Shown in pieces: positions 39,101-49,749 of a stretch of 64,000 nucleotides of DNA. Origin of the DNA: Acridotheres tristis (lineage: Eukaryota > Chordata > Aves > Passeriformes > Sturnidae); NCBI GenBank assembly GCA_037013685.1, contig CM072895.1:15226463-15290462 (forward strand), given 5' to 3'. The notes beneath the pieces were generated by a model, which made no database searches, was not told where the DNA came from, and was given only the letters and a program-made list of their open reading frames with translations. The translations under genes and the position numbers were made by a program. How positions within the stretch are numbered: position 1 is the first letter of the stretch; the number at the start of each line of letters is the position of its first letter.

Positions 39101-42100
39101 CCTGTTGGTGATGGTCAGTTTTATATACACAGCTGACCATTTGTATGTGTATGTAACATTTATGTTTGACAGTGAGAACACTCAACCCCTGGAATAACCA
39201 GGGACGTGGTTGAGTCTTCACCACTGCAATTTTCCAAGCTGCAACGGCATGAGGTGGGGTAGGTAGTCTCATTTAGGCTCCTTGTTCCACTGAAGGGCGA
39301 GCCAGATGCTCATCTGATGCCCTCTCCAGCCGGGGCTGTTCTATTATACTGTCTTTAATACATTTGCCTTGTGCCTGCTGACACTCCAGCAGTATGAACA
39401 TATTAAAAAAAAAAAAAAGCTTTTGGAGAACAATGCAATCCAAGTCGAAAGGACACCCTAAGTAACTGCATGTAATATCAGCTGTGGGTTCAGCTTGAGT
39501 ATAAAGCCACCTTTTACTTTGCTCAGCACTGTGGCTGTGTGAAAGCATAAAGCCCTTCCATGACCACAGAAACATGAAGAGCCTACAGGGCTTCCCAAAC
39601 CAGGCCTCTCTCCCAGCCCAGCCATCCAGGTGTCCACAGGACAGTCACAAGTGTCCCCTCAGTGGAACAGACCTACCCCTGCACCACACTGCCCCAAGGG
39701 AAGAGAGCACTGACTCAAGCACTTACAACACAGCCCCTGCCAGACACAGCAGTGATTCAGCACAGTAAACATGCTTGTCTGACCCTGTTTAATGCTGTTT
39801 ATATGTGTTTGGGCACATATATCACTGTCACATCCATTGCCAGCAACACACGCTGTTTTACAGGCACGTTTGACTATGCTGCTCTATGTGTCACATTCCT
39901 CATTGCTTAAGATAGGGTTTCTGAGTTATTTTAAAGTTACTTGGAAAACTTGCAATTTATTTTTGCACAAGTCGAGGTGAGTAAGTTGGTCAGAAAGTTA
40001 TCAGTTGCTTGCTACACCAAGGTATTGAAGTATTAAACAGCTACTCTCACACCTAATTGAAATGCTGAGTTTAAGTATTATAAGTGAAAAGGCAGCAAAT
40101 CAAAAGAGAAAAGCCCAAATATCTCAAAATTGTTCTTGTAGCAAACAATGGGTGAAAGAGGGCTACTGTTTTTCTATGGAGGAATCCACAAGAGATACTG
40201 AGCTGGATCCTCAGCTGACAAAAACTGCATGTCAGCTCTACTGATGTCAAAGGCTGTCCAGTTTCTCAGGTGCAGGCACAGCTCTAGACCTGTTCTGATA
40301 TAAAACTTCAGAGCAGAACTGTAAATGGCATTGAGAGAACTAATATAAAATTGAAGCAACTTCAATTGAAATGTAAAGTAAGCATCACCTCTATCTACAT
40401 CAGCAACTGGGCAAAAGAAAAAAACTAAAAAGTACTTTAAAAAACTGTGTTAGAAAGCAATTATTTCTATGTGACATCTTAATTACTTATCTAAATGAAT
40501 GGAAGAATCTCTGCTTTTAACATGTAAAGGAAAGTCTTTTTTACCTCTGTATAAATTACTACTTTGACCAATGCAGTCCCTATCTCACATACTGCTTCAG
40601 AGTCAAGGAATGGAGACATTGTTAAAATGGTAAAAAAAAAGCCCAGAATTTTGTAAAGGTAGTTTGTTTTCTTTGATATATACACTAATACTACTAAAAA
40701 TGTGATGAACATATCAACCCAGGGATCACTACTTTTATAGGAGCAAAAGATAAAAAATAGATTGCTTAAAATAGTGCAGCTCCCATTAATTAAAATGGGA
40801 GGTGGTTACAGCACAAGCTCCCCAAGGCTCAGCAGGAGAGGTGAAGGGGGTGACCAGTGCCTAGCCCTCATCCTGGTGGTGATCCTCAGAGCATCCACCA
40901 TGGGGTATCCCATTGCAGAGAGGAGCAAGCACGTGTAACAGCACTTTACCGACCAGATTTAAAGAGTTCGGTATCTCCAAACCAGCATGAGTTTGTTGCA
41001 GATATTTTAAACATTAATGACCCTGCACATGAAGCACAGGCAGCTCTGCTCAGACGCTGGAGCTGCACCAAGGCTCTCACAGAGCAGCGCAGCAATGCCA
41101 AGCACTGCCTGCTCAGGCTGCTCTCACGAACATTTCCTCTCCTCACTGTGTCTTTCACGGCATGAAAAGCAGCTTTGCCCTTATTTTCCCCATCAGAGGA
41201 TGTAAACAGTTACTCAGGACAAATCAGAAACTGAAAAAGGCAGTAACTACTTTGATTTAACTGCCTGCACTCCAGAATGCTGCATCCTGTTGTTTCTTTC
41301 ACCAGCAGGTCGTTATGGCATTGTCACCCCATGAATTCAAGACAAATGCATGAATAAGCCCTTGACCTCCAAAAGCACGTGCACAAATTCACCAAAAACC
41401 CCCTGAAAAACTGCTTTCACCTCTGCAGGAGAAAGAGGGAGCAGAGGGACCTTTCTGCCAAATCCCTACCCATTCTGGTATCTCAAACACCGTGCAAGTA
41501 TTTCACATCAATGCACTCCTGTCTTGTGAAACCAAAGCTCCTTGAACTTGAAAAACAGGTAAACCACAAAGCATCTTCCATCTGGGAAAAAACATTACAT
41601 TTCAAAAATAGTATTTGTAACATGTGGAAAGAAAGGTGTAGAAAGCATTTGCTGCCCAGTATACTCTATGTATATTGCTGGAAGCTTGCCTGCAACATGT
41701 AAGCATGCAAAATATTTGCATGCATTGGCCACAAAAGATGTATTTGGAAACCAGGATAATGGTCACAGTCTAAGTGGAAAAAGAGCCCTGTAGTTTTAAT
41801 AGGAGCTAAGCCAAGTTCCAGTTGGCACGTATCAGGGCTAAGTGGGAACATGGGATCCATCTTCACTTGCCATAACATTGGAAAGAAATTGTTTACAGTG
41901 ATTCTTACCAGGATTTTCCACCCAGACAGCTAAGTCAAGTACATTTTTAGTAGCAAAAGCACAACCCAGATCCTGGCAACCTTCAATGCACAGGTCCTAC
42001 CAGGATGCCTCTTAGATACAGATACACAAGATTATTCCATTCATTAGGTGTACACTAATACCAACAGTAATCCTCCCCAAAAGCAAATCTATTGCAAATT

Positions 42101-45100
42101 CTTCAGAAAGCACTATTCAGAGCTCCATGGTGTAAATCTGTCTCAGGACCCAACATTACAAAGGGATGCTTTCCTTCAACAATCTGCAGATGGTACATTT
42201 GTAAAAACATACAGTTAAGAGATCAGACCTAGAGAAAGTTTACTTGAACATTTTACAGTGAAAAAATATTTCTCGTATGGCATCTGTAACAAAAAAAATT
42301 TCTATTTTTTAGTCCTAACAATTTTGCCTGTGCAAGGACACACATAATTAAAAACAGCCTCCAGGGTTCTTTCCACTTAAATTCTTCTCCCCCAGACCTA
42401 AGAGCCCAAGATGGGCTGTTTCTACATTATTAACTAGGAACCAGTTACCTTCTTACTCCTACCTTTTGGGTACATGTTATAAAGAAAATACATTAATTAT
42501 TTCCCCAAGCTCTGCTATAAGGATGCCTTATTTCTGATCAGTTTTTTGGGTTTTTTTAAAAAGTCAACAAGGCTAGAATTACTCACTAAGGAATTACCTG
42601 ACAAATCCTATTAACATAAAGAGCATTCACTGTAGAAGTAACCAGACTCACAATAACAGAATTCTATCATTTATTCTTTTTGTTAAAAATCTCCTGTCTA
42701 ATAAAGACTCAAAAAAATAAGCAAAAAGAAAAAAAGGCATTACTATTTTCTCTCCACAAAGTTGGAAATCCAAGTAAGGCAAAACTGTCTAAAGTTTTAA
42801 AGGTAAAATTGTTTCAATTGTCCAAAGAAGAAAACAGCAAATGACAAAACAAACAAATATATATATTTTGTTGGATTTTGTACTGACTAACCTTTTTCTA
42901 TGTTTCCAAAATCTAGCATTTAGGCTCCAATGCTAACCAATATTGACATATATAAATCATATCAAGAAGAAAGGTAAGCAGACTTTTCCCCAAAGCTTTA
43001 ATTTCTTATTTGACAGGAGTTACTGCTTAATGTACCCAGTTCTCTATGAACAGAGACATCCATTTCATACCAGCTGTATAATTCAAACAAGGTCCTAACA
43101 CAGTCAAATTGGCCACGGTGCCCTTCATGTAGTAATTTTATATGGATGAGCTGTCATTTTAAATTTCACTGAAAATAACTGTAGATACTTTAACTGGATT
43201 AAAAAGAACTAAGCCACTTCTCCATAATAAAGCCAATTACTGAGCAGCAGGGATCCACTTCATCATCAATTAATCTATTCAATGTGATCACCACCCAACA
43301 CATGTAGGAGAGCTGCATTTGAACGACCTTCATTAACTAGATGCGTAACAAACAATCAGGTGAAATTTGTAACTTCCCTCCTAGTTTCAGGAAACTCTTG
43401 AAATGGACAACTTTACTTTCAGAAATAAATGCATCTTCAGTATGAAAACAAGTTTGACATTTTTCTTCTTACAGAAAGGGACAAACTTCTTTAAAAAAAG
43501 AAATAGTCACCCACACACAGAGATTAACCAACTAAATGGAGGTCAAGCAGTTTGCAGGACACACACGGCCTTCCTAAACAACCACTCTTAATGACCTTTA
43601 TAAAGCATCTAGAGCCCCAAAAATGACAAAAATCTACCAAAGAACATATTATCTCATCTGTCTTGCAAGGAAATAAAACTGATCTAAGTATTCAAAACAG
43701 CTATAAAGTGAGCTATTTGTAATAAATGCCCAAAAACTTTAACACACTTCACAACTGCAAATATGCTTGTATCTGCAGCATTTCCACGAAAAGAACAAAA
43801 TGTGAGCCCCCAGAAGACCAAGATTTTTTTCTTCTGCTGTTTACAGCAGTTGCTCTGGTGCCTTTGAAAACAAACCCTGTTCCCAGAAGTAATCTCTACA
43901 CAAGGAATCCAGGCACAGCAGCTCCCAGCACACAGGGACATGGGGCCAGGGGCTGCCAGGATGGTGAGGCTGGACAGGGACAGCCCAAAAGAGAATGCAC
44001 ACCTGGGCTCCCACACCAATGTTTCAGGTCCTTTCTGAAGAACCAGGCAGAAATACAGGCTCTTAAATGTCAGAGTAAAGTGTAACCTTTCTCCCAAGAA
44101 AGGAACCTGGAATTCTCTGTCTCCTGAACTTTATGCTGTTTCTAACTTTGAACAGACACTAGAGTTAAGGTCGAGATAATATGAGACACATAAGTAATTA
44201 AAAGTAATACCTTTTTGGAAAGGGTTGGGAGCGTTTTTTCTACTTACTTTTGTTTGGTGTGGTTTTCTATTTGTTCGGGGTTTTTCAACTGACTGGGAAA
44301 AATCCTTAATACGATGCTGAATTCACACACTAATGGAATTATGGAAACGAGACTATCAAACACTTAGCCAAAGATAACAAGGAACAAAGAGCCTGGCTTC
44401 TGAAAGTGAAAACCACTCTTCTCCAGTCTATTAGATTAGCCTGAGACAGTCAACAAGACAGTAATTACAGAAAGCAACGTGATGAATAGCATTTACATGG
44501 TCTATCAAAAAGTTTTTAATAAAACGTCCCAGACAGCAAGTTAAAGAAACTTCTGCAGACATTAAGTAGCTCTGAGGCAGGAATCCAAGGCCAGGGCTAG
44601 ACACCAGCTGACAAAGGAAACCCAGTGTGTCCTCACATTACCAGGCTTCAGCAATCTCACTTTATAAAACCTTTGTCTTCAGTGAGGTGAGGGCCATAGA
44701 GAACACAGGCCAACCACACCTGGACAGGCCATGAACAAACTGACTGAGAAATAAGTGTGCATCTCTGCATTAGGCAGGCATCAGTCTCACAACCTGAGTT
44801 GTTTCCAATGCACTTGACGTGCATTTCCACCAAAAAATTTGCTTGATAACGGGAGAGGTAGAGAAAAAGAGAGGCGTAACAGAGGTTCATTATTCCTCTA
44901 AAAGACAACAGAGGTTCAAACACTTATGTTCCTGAGCACTCTTACCTGTGGAAGGGCACTTGAAGGCAGGATTGTCCTCTGCTGTTGGTGCACCGGGAGC
45001 CTTGCAGACCAATTTCTGCCGGTGCTGCTGTGCGTGTTCCCCGGCGTCCGCCTGGCTCCCCTCAGCGGCCTGCGCCGTCCAGCCGCTCCCCGCGCCCTCC

Positions 45101-48100
45101 ACGGAGCGTGTGGGACCCTCCTGGGGACTCGTGCCCAAAGCAGAGTCACCTCCAGGGTGGGCTTTGTACCTAGCTGACGGGGAGCCAGCAGCAGCAAGGC
45201 TATTCACAGCAGAAGGGTGGATGCCGGGCAAGTCGGGCTCATCATCTTCAGGGATGGGGTTGTACCATATTTCTCCTTCATCGTCGGCGTCGCCATCCTC
45301 GGCGCAGTCCAAGGCAGCGCTCCTGGGCGTGCCCGGGCTCGGCAGGGCACAGCTCCGCGCCGGGCGCTCCCGCCCCGCTGCCACGGAGGGAGCCCACGGC
45401 ACGGCGGGCTCCGGCAGCGGGACGGGAGATCTGGGCACCGGGAGAGCAGCCCCGGGCGCTTCCTTACAGGCATTGTCTTCTTCCAGAGGAGCAGGAGGGG
45501 CTCGGTGGGTGCTCTGCTGCAGCCAGCTGCGCTTCTTGGAAACGGTGATGCTGTTCACCTGCGGCCTGTGCTCGGGCACCTCGCTGGCCTGGGGGCACTT
45601 GGGCTCCTTCCTGCTTCTCGAAGCTATGTAAACATTTTCTATGAAATCTGTTCCCAGAAAGGAAGGCAAAAAGAGAGGGAAAGACAAATGTTTAGAATAT
45701 CGTTTTGCTTATGACAGATGAACACATTTGCTGTCGTATAACACTTGCACCACACCTCATCCAAAAGGACAAAAGATAAGGTGATAGGATCACAAAATTA
45801 GATTTCAGCCTGTCAAAACAGAATGTGCACATAGCTAATAAAGAGCAAGGATTGTCTGGCTGTATTTTTAACACTACGCAATTTAGACAAATGGCAGTGA
45901 GATAGCTCTGCTGAAAGGTCATGCATACTTCCACAGAAATGGCTTTTTTCTGCCAAGTTCAGGTGCAATCAGTTTGAAAAGTTACTACACAGTACTTCTC
46001 CAGTTTAGTTATGCCAATGAAGAAAGTCCCAATGTACTGCTTAAATGGCTACAGAACCACCACATAAATTCATTTCTAGATTTCTATACAAATAAAGGTG
46101 ACGGTATGTCTTGCACAAGAATCTCCAGAAAGGACTGTCCTTACCAGCTTTATCCTACTTTTAAGACAGAAGGATCCCCTGATTTGGGGGGAATAAAACA
46201 AAAGACACCATCATGAAAATAAGGAAGGAGAAAGAAGAAATGCAGAGAAGTTTTTAAGCTACAAAAATTTCATGCAAGAAGTAAACAAATCCCACTGACT
46301 GTTCCCAAAACTTGACAGTTTCATTTAAGCAACAGACAAACGTTTAATTGTCCATGGAAAGTGCCGCTCACCCTAAGCCCCCTGTCAGAGCACATCCAAG
46401 CCCCATCCTTCAGCAGTGCCATACCCCCCTGGCTGCAGCACATCCCAGCCAGGAAGCTGCAACCACTGCACTAGGACTGGGAGGAGAGCTGCAAATACAC
46501 CCAAATTAAAAACAAGAAGCAGGTCAGACAACCCTCATGCTGCTCTGCACAGGAGGACAACCCAAATCAGGCTCACTCAGTCACCGAGCTGAACAGGGAT
46601 AACTGGGTTCACGTAAAACGGACAACCTCTTTTCACATGAAGCCCTCTGCAACTGGAAATTCCAGATGGAAGCAGTTATTTGTTATTGATTGAACATTAT
46701 TCTCAGCAAGTAATTATTTACACACCAATAATGGATGTTAAAATATGAACACCTCTCTGGAGAACTCAAGGAGCAGCTCTGTAAATCCAGCCAAGTTTGC
46801 TGTAGAAAGGCAGACATAAAAAAGACTCATTTGAACACCTTCCCTTTGACCCTCTTTTGGATTTGTACTTTAATGATAGAAGCGATCCTTGATAAGATCT
46901 GTAACACCACCATTTTATTTGATGAAAGATTCATCATTTGGTGATTTTTCAAAAGCATAGTCTGCTTGTTCAGCTAAACTGCAGTATTATCACTGTTTGT
47001 GATTTGAAGAATTAACTTGTTTCAAAGCATTAACAAAATTAACCACGCTCCTTTCAAAGCCTTTGCACATCTCCACTGAGGTGCTTTGCTACACTGGGGC
47101 ACAAGTCAGTCAGGTAACAGAATCTGAGGAAAACCTGAACGCACATCTATCTCAAAGTTTCAGTGATCTGGCAGTGATCTGATCCCACCCACAGCATGGA
47201 AATGGAATCATGCCGTAATGGTTCCTCCTTACACACTGTCACACTGTAACTGCAAGTAAGAACTAACCAAAAGGATAGGAAACTAATCTGGAATGGGCAT
47301 AGGGCTATGCCTATGTTTCCAAGAAGTCTATTTGGATCAGGGACTTCTCGGGTAGGCATCCTTCTGCCGGTGACAACTATCCCAAAGTCCCTGCTTCACT
47401 CCAAGGATGGTCCCCGCTCTGGTGATATAAATAGATGGAGCATCCAAGAGCTGTATTTCCACAAACAAAAATATCTGCTACTTCCTGCTTTGCTGTAGAA
47501 ACATGGGTCCTTCCATATTGGTTAGGACAGCCTACAATTCCCAAAACAACAGGCTCCTAAGCAGTGCAGTGTGCCTAAACATACACCGAGTGACACATCT
47601 GCTGTCAGCCTCAGGCCCCCTTCAGTCCTAGCAGCAGCAAGCTTTGTTTTCAACATCCAGCCAGGTACCTCGATAAGGAGCCATCTGCAGAAGTTTACTG
47701 CACAAACATCAATAAGCAGGAGCCTCCAGCCTCCTCCAGCAAGGCTGCTCGCAGGGACACGCTGCCTGCCACAGGACTCCGGGCAACCCCAACTCTGATC
47801 GGCCACAGGCTGCCAGAGGTCATCCACTGGAAATGCTCACTGAAACTCGTCCAAACGAGACACTTACACACTCATCTCCAACTGCAGTTTCTGCAATTGC
47901 TAGCAATATTTGCAAGCACTGCTTCCCCTTTATTCGAACTTGGCCCTGATCCTGAAAGCCCTTATGCCTCTGTTTATTTTAGTAACAAACTGCTTCACAT
48001 GCAAGTATCTGCACAACCAGTGGTTCGATATCACAGAGCAAGTTTTCAATGTTAGGTGTTACAGGAGTGAGTCAATTTTAAATAAATACAATGCTCTGAG

Positions 48101-49149
48101 AGACATATAGGTCAGGAACATACTTTTTGTTCTAGAGCAAGGCTTCATTCAGAAGAATGCTGCCTACTATTAGCATTTTCACATATATATTTAGTTTTAT
48201 ATTTCATATAGTTAAGACCATATCTCCACACAAATAGCAAACGCGATAACAGTTCCTTTCCAAAAGGCTTCGATATGGTGTTCAAGAAAAACAAAGTCAC
48301 TTATTTCCTTCACCTTTCACTCTATTGACGAAAAATTAAATAAATCAGTATTTCAAGTTAAGATAGTAACAACACGTGTATACTCAGAAATCAAAGCTTC
48401 AATGTTTCAACTCAATTGAAGTCAAAACTGACATTATGCCAACTCCGTGGGCACAGAAAATACTTCACCACAATATCATGCCTTGCTTTGCAGATTGCAT
48501 GGAAGCAGGGAACAGCTTTATCCAGCCTCTCCATATAAGGATCAAACAATTCTCAGTTCTTCTGGCTGATATTTAAACATGTTCTCTTTCACTAAGTTTC
48601 CTAGCAAAAGTATAACTACCATATATTCAAATGGAACTACGACAAAACCGAAAATTGATCCGTAAGATTTAGAGCGCATCTTTAAAAAGTGAACAAACCA
48701 ACCAACCCCAGCGGGCAAACAGCAGCGGAGGAGTGACAAGCAGATGTGGGAGACAAGACAAGGAGCAGGGACGCGCACACAGCGCGGGTCTAAGCCCCAG
48801 AAGCTCCGGCTTCGGTGAGGAATTCCCGCTCCCAGGAGAGGCGCAGGTACCTCGGCACGCTGCCGCCGCTCGGGACCGATTCCAGACCCAAGCTCACGGC
48901 CGGCCCCGGCGCGGCGCTCCGGGCAGCGGGCACGGAGCATCCCGGCGCCGCGGGAGCCCCCGCCCGGCGCTGCCCGGCAGCTGGAGCAGCGGCCGATCCG
49001 GGCAGCCGGAGCCTCGCGGCCGAGCCAGGCGAACACTTACCCTGCGGGGCGCAGACCCCGCCGTGGCGGTGCCCGACGCCCGCCGCCGCGCCTCGCTGGG
49101 ACCTTCTGCCCCGCAGCTTGGAGAGCGTCCTGCGGAGCGGCTCGGCCAT
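23602..49149 (-). CDS. SYDE2: SYDE2, synapse-defective Rho GTPase-activating protein 2, complete, 7 exons
   Basis: GTPase activator for Rho-family proteins, orthologous to C. elegans SYD-1 and Drosophila RhoGAP100F, which organise presynaptic sites. Exons in transcript order: 49149-49041, 45647-44946, 36525-35426, 32791-32665, 27464-27283, 26456-26225, 24104-23602; together 985 codons with stop, all phases agreeing. Layout: short basic N-terminus [16 protein letters not shown], disordered acidic/proline-rich region with [15 protein letters not shown], serine-rich basic linker, C2 domain at about residues 464-590 ([20 protein letters not shown]), RhoGAP domain about 603-817 with arginine finger R643 in GLYRLCG and NLAVCFGP near 766, then a tail ending with a coiled coil. 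The human protein is, as I recall, about 1190 residues, so this model is shorter, mainly at the N-terminus. Start chosen at the first ATG giving the family-like N-terminus; the frame is open further upstream. Confidence 0.94.
24105..26224 (-). other. SYDE2 intron 6
   Basis: Phase 1 intron between exons 6 and 7. Nothing beyond low-complexity tracts (a C run near 25056, an A run near 25890). The small open frames show no recognisable domain. Confidence 0.7.
26225..26456 (-). CDS. SYDE2: SYDE2 exon 6 (RhoGAP end)
   Basis: Acceptor tttgtttctttag, donor CCAG|gtactt, 232 bp, phase 0 to 1. It encodes [20 protein letters not shown], then [17 protein letters not shown], the conserved asparagine/CFGP motif that closes the GAP active site. 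Confidence 0.96.
27283..27464 (-). CDS. SYDE2: SYDE2 exon 5 (RhoGAP)
   Basis: Acceptor gtctcattag, donor GAAG|gtgagt, 182 bp. It encodes [20 protein letters not shown] and ends [10 protein letters not shown], the family's KxxLRELPxPL segment. Confidence 0.96.
27465..32664 (-). other. SYDE2 intron 4
   Basis: About 5.2 kb. It contains one antisense CR1 3' end at about 31440-31517 and no supportable gene. Short open frames in both strands around 27500-28100 and 30240-30720 are G/C-richer than the surroundings but show no motif. Confidence 0.65.
31440..31517 (+). mobile_element. CR1 LINE 3' terminal fragment
   Basis: Only the last piece of CR1 remains: cttgacttgatgatcttaaa, ggtcttttcaacctacac, then the terminal octamer repeat attctatgattctat. 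It lies antisense to SYDE2 in intron 4. Confidence 0.85.
32665..32791 (-). CDS. SYDE2: SYDE2 exon 4 (RhoGAP arginine finger)
   Basis: Acceptor tgtgcttgcag, donor ACAG|gtaaca, 127 bp, phase 0 to 1. It encodes [20 protein letters not shown]; the arginine of GLYR is the catalytic finger (R643 in this model). Exon 3 joins as [13 protein letters not shown], as expected for a RhoGAP fold. Confidence 0.96.
32792..35425 (-). other. SYDE2 intron 3
   Basis: About 2.6 kb, strongly AT-rich from 33080 to 34500. I see no gene or element here. Confidence 0.7.
35426..36525 (-). CDS. SYDE2: SYDE2 exon 3 (linker, C2 domain, start of RhoGAP)
   Basis: Acceptor cttctgaag, donor TCAG|gtactg, 1100 bp. It encodes [20 protein letters not shown], a basic serine-rich linker, the C2 domain ([19 protein letters not shown] to [14 protein letters not shown]) and the first RhoGAP helix ending [11 protein letters not shown]. 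Confidence 0.96.
36526..44945 (-). other. SYDE2 intron 2
   Basis: Largest intron, 8.4 kb. It contains A-rich low complexity at 37300-37400, a run of ten C at 38652-38661 and an A run at 39405-39418. I found no coding motif on either strand. Confidence 0.65.
44946..45647 (-). CDS. SYDE2: SYDE2 exon 2 (disordered acidic/proline-rich region)
   Basis: Acceptor ctgggaacag after a long pyrimidine tract, donor ACAG|gtaaga, 702 bp, phase 1 to 1. It reads [34 protein letters not shown] and [18 protein letters not shown]. It is far more GC-rich than the introns on either side. Long open frames on the opposite strand here are shadows of its composition. Confidence 0.92.
45648..49040 (-). other. SYDE2 intron 1
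   Basis: About 3.4 kb between the CpG-island exon and exon 2, phase 1. Mostly AT-rich; no gene or recognisable element. Confidence 0.65.
49041..49149 (-). CDS. SYDE2: SYDE2 exon 1 (coding part)
   Basis: Start codon at 49149-49147 in a fair Kozak context (ggcATGg), 36 codons plus one base, donor CAGG|gtaagt. It encodes [20 protein letters not shown] and a glycine/histidine stretch. It lies inside the CpG island. The frame stays open both upstream and past the donor, so only the donor phase and family similarity fix the borders. Confidence 0.85.
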
Positions 49150-49347
49150 GCCTGGCGCTGCCTCCGCGCCGCGCTCAGCGGGCGCTGCCCCCCGGCCCGC
49201 GGGAGCGCACGGCCCCCGAGCGCCGCGGCGGCCCCGCCGGCAGCCCCGGCCCCGACCGCCCCATGGCGCCGCCGCCGCGCGCGCCCGGCCCCGGCTCCGC
49301 CGCGCACATACTTGGCATAGCTGAGCGGGGTGAGAGGGCGCCCGCGC

Positions 49348-49359
49348 CGCGCATGCGCG
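49348..49359. promoter_or_regulatory. NRF1-type binding site
   Basis: The 12-mer CGCGCATGCGCG is a perfect palindrome fitting the NRF1 consensus YGCGCAYGCGCR. It lies about 200 bases upstream of the SYDE2 ATG, the position where NRF1 sites usually lie in CpG-island promoters. Confidence 0.65.
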
Positions 49360-49370
49360 CCGCCCGCCAC

Positions 49371-49380
49371 GCCCCGCCCG
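49371..49380. promoter_or_regulatory. GC box (Sp1/KLF-type)
   Basis: gccccgcccg matches the Sp1/KLF GC-box core, 12 bases from the NRF1-type site. In such GC-rich DNA a chance match is likely. Confidence 0.4.
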
Positions 49381-49433
49381 CCGCGCGCGGGGTCGCCCCG
49401 GGGGAGCCGGGCTGGGTGAGGGGCGGCCGGAGC

Positions 49434-49692
49434 GCTGCACCCCTGGAGCCGCGGCAGAGCTCCAGGTTGCCGTACCCCCGGAGGCGCGGCACGGCAGGGC
49501 TCGGGAGCGCCGTACCGCCGGAGGCACGGCAGGGCTCGGGAATGGCGTACCCCCGGAGGCACGGCAGGGCTCGGAAGTGCTGCATCCCCGGAGCCCGCTG
49601 GAGGGAAACGGGAATGCCGTACCGTACCCTCAGAGCCATGCCGGGGCCCGGGATTGCCGTACTCCCGGCCCCGGGCGCTGTGCGGGCACGGA
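49434..49692. repeat. GC-rich minisatellite, about seven units of 35-40 bp
   Basis: Units start at 49434, 49469, 49509, 49544, 49579, 49616 and 49656, giving spacings of 35, 40, 35, 35, 37 and 40 bases. The shared pattern is gccgtacccccggaggc followed by acggcagggctcggga. The third and fourth units are nearly identical; the outer units have diverged. It sits immediately upstream of the presumed SYDE2 promoter. Confidence 0.85.
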
Positions 49693-49749
49693 CTCCCCGT
49701 TCGCCACGGCGGCCCCCAGTGTCCTCATCTCCTTCGGCAGCCGTGTGCG

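Larger units (their letters stand above)
48770..49745 (-). promoter_or_regulatory. CpG island and presumed promoter of SYDE2
   Basis: An abrupt switch from AT-rich flanks to very GC- and CpG-rich sequence around the SYDE2 start codon. It contains exon 1, an NRF1-type palindrome, a GC box and a GC-rich minisatellite. No TATA box is evident, typical of broad CpG-island promoters. The transcription start is not determinable by eye. Numerous long open frames on both strands here reflect the base composition. Confidence 0.85.

Noticed and set aside
44926..45714. Forward-strand open frames of 165 and 227 codons over SYDE2 exon 2
   Set aside because: They are antisense shadows of a GC-rich real exon with good splice sites on the other strand.
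48840..48860. Alternative SYDE2 exon 1 donor GAG|gtacct that would lengthen the N-terminus
   Set aside because: Its phase does not fit the exon 2 acceptor; the donor at 49041 is a near-perfect consensus with the correct phase.
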